Source of the DNA: an uncultured Oscillospiraceae bacterium
Lineage (GTDB): Bacteria; Bacillota; Clostridia; Oscillospirales; Oscillospiraceae
Reading direction: 5' to 3'
DNA: 5,089 nt
Assembly: GCA_934661135.1 (NCBI GenBank)
Contig: CAKUJA010000131.1
Location: 1-5,089 of the forward strand
Below, in pieces: positions 4,985 through 5,089 of this stretch. The position numbers were made by a program, and so were the translations under genes. Numbering within the stretch: the first letter of the stretch is position 1; every line of letters starts with the position of its first letter. Under the pieces are notes generated by a model. The model was given only the letters and a program-made list of their open reading frames with translations, ran no database searches and was not told the origin of the DNA.

Positions 4985-5089
4985 CGCCGCAGACTTCTGC
5001 GAAACCATCTTTGCCTACTGCCGGGCGGACAGAGTCGTCCGCCCCTACAATTCTACCGTAATTTTTCCGAATTCCATACGCCGCAGACT
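4985..5089. repeat. Secondary direct repeat flanking the inverted REP-like pair
   Basis: CGCCGCAGACT occurs at 4985-4995 and again at 5079-5089, where the window ends. Each is preceded by TACCGTA (4969-4975 and 5054-5060), at gaps of 9 and 18 nt. The first copy continues into a small palindrome, CGCAGA-CT-TCTGCG (4988-5001); the second is cut by the window edge. The flanks appear to be duplicated along with the repeat. Confidence 0.6.
5022..5048 (-). repeat. REP-like repeat, minus orientation
   Basis: This is the exact reverse complement of the 27-nt array unit (ends in CTAC at 5045-5048, that is GTAG on the minus strand). With the plus copy at 4942-4967 it makes a head-to-head inverted pair separated by 54 nt, the arrangement seen in BIMEs built from REP elements. 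Confidence 0.92.

Larger units (their letters stand above)
4593..5089. other. Gene-free stretch of 497 nt with hairpins and repeats
   Basis: No frame on either strand has both a plausible ribosome binding site and a recognisable protein. The stretch holds, in order, the short terminator (4605-4625), a perfect pyrimidine/purine inverted repeat (4634-4666), a two-tier hairpin (4733-4773), a strong terminator (4809-4848), a weak 6-bp inverted repeat GGTACA (4912-4917) / TGTACC (4934-4939), and an inverted pair of REP-like repeats (4942-5048). I see nothing further in 4849-4911. Confidence 0.7.

Noticed and set aside
4840..5061. 73-aa plus-strand frame at the right end
   Set aside because: It includes the translation of both palindromes (GADDSVRP and GRTESSAPT) and starts in the terminator stem, with no ribosome binding site.

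Overview
The window most resembles a GC-rich gut Firmicute of class Clostridia, probably Oscillospiraceae/Ruminococcaceae. This rests on strongly C/G-ending codons, AGGAGG-type ribosome binding sites, SigA-type promoters, CCA-encoding tRNA-Ser genes, a ferredoxin-type DUF362 protein, and many intergenic GTAG-GGGCGGAC...GTCCGCCC palindromes. The taxonomic call is inference; no marker gene here fixes the genus.

Layout. Bases 1-260 hold a direct array of five palindromic repeats of about 27 nt, spaced 51-52 nt apart. Bases 261-567 are a compact minus-strand tRNA unit: a consensus promoter (539-567), tRNA-Ser(UGA), tRNA-Ser(GCU), and an intrinsic terminator that touches the last CCA. Diverging from it on the plus strand are three protein genes. 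The first is a DUF362 protein with two C-terminal [4Fe-4S] motifs (678-1823). The second is a class I AMP-forming acyl-CoA synthetase (1962-3695) with its own promoter and a structured leader. The third is a small seven-helix membrane protein of the DUF1624/HGSNAT_cat acyltransferase family (3876-4592). Bases 4593-5089 contain no convincing gene. They hold a short terminator derived from, or mimicking, the repeat; a run of hairpins ending in a second intrinsic terminator; and an inverted pair of the same palindromic repeat.

How the parts relate. The tRNA pair and the DUF362 gene fire divergently from a shared 166-nt intergenic region. The acyl-CoA synthetase appears to be separately transcribed. 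The membrane acyltransferase has no clear promoter of its own and sits just behind an 11-bp hairpin with a short T-run, so it probably depends on read-through from the ligase gene. No known pathway links the three proteins. A role in acyl activation and envelope modification is only a guess.

The most notable signal is the repeat family. Its 5' GTAG (GTGG in one copy) followed by a palindrome, and its occurrence both as direct arrays and as an inverted pair, copy the architecture of proteobacterial REP/BIME elements mobilised by RAYT transposases. No transposase is present in the window. I found no defence system, CRISPR array or other clearly new protein system here.
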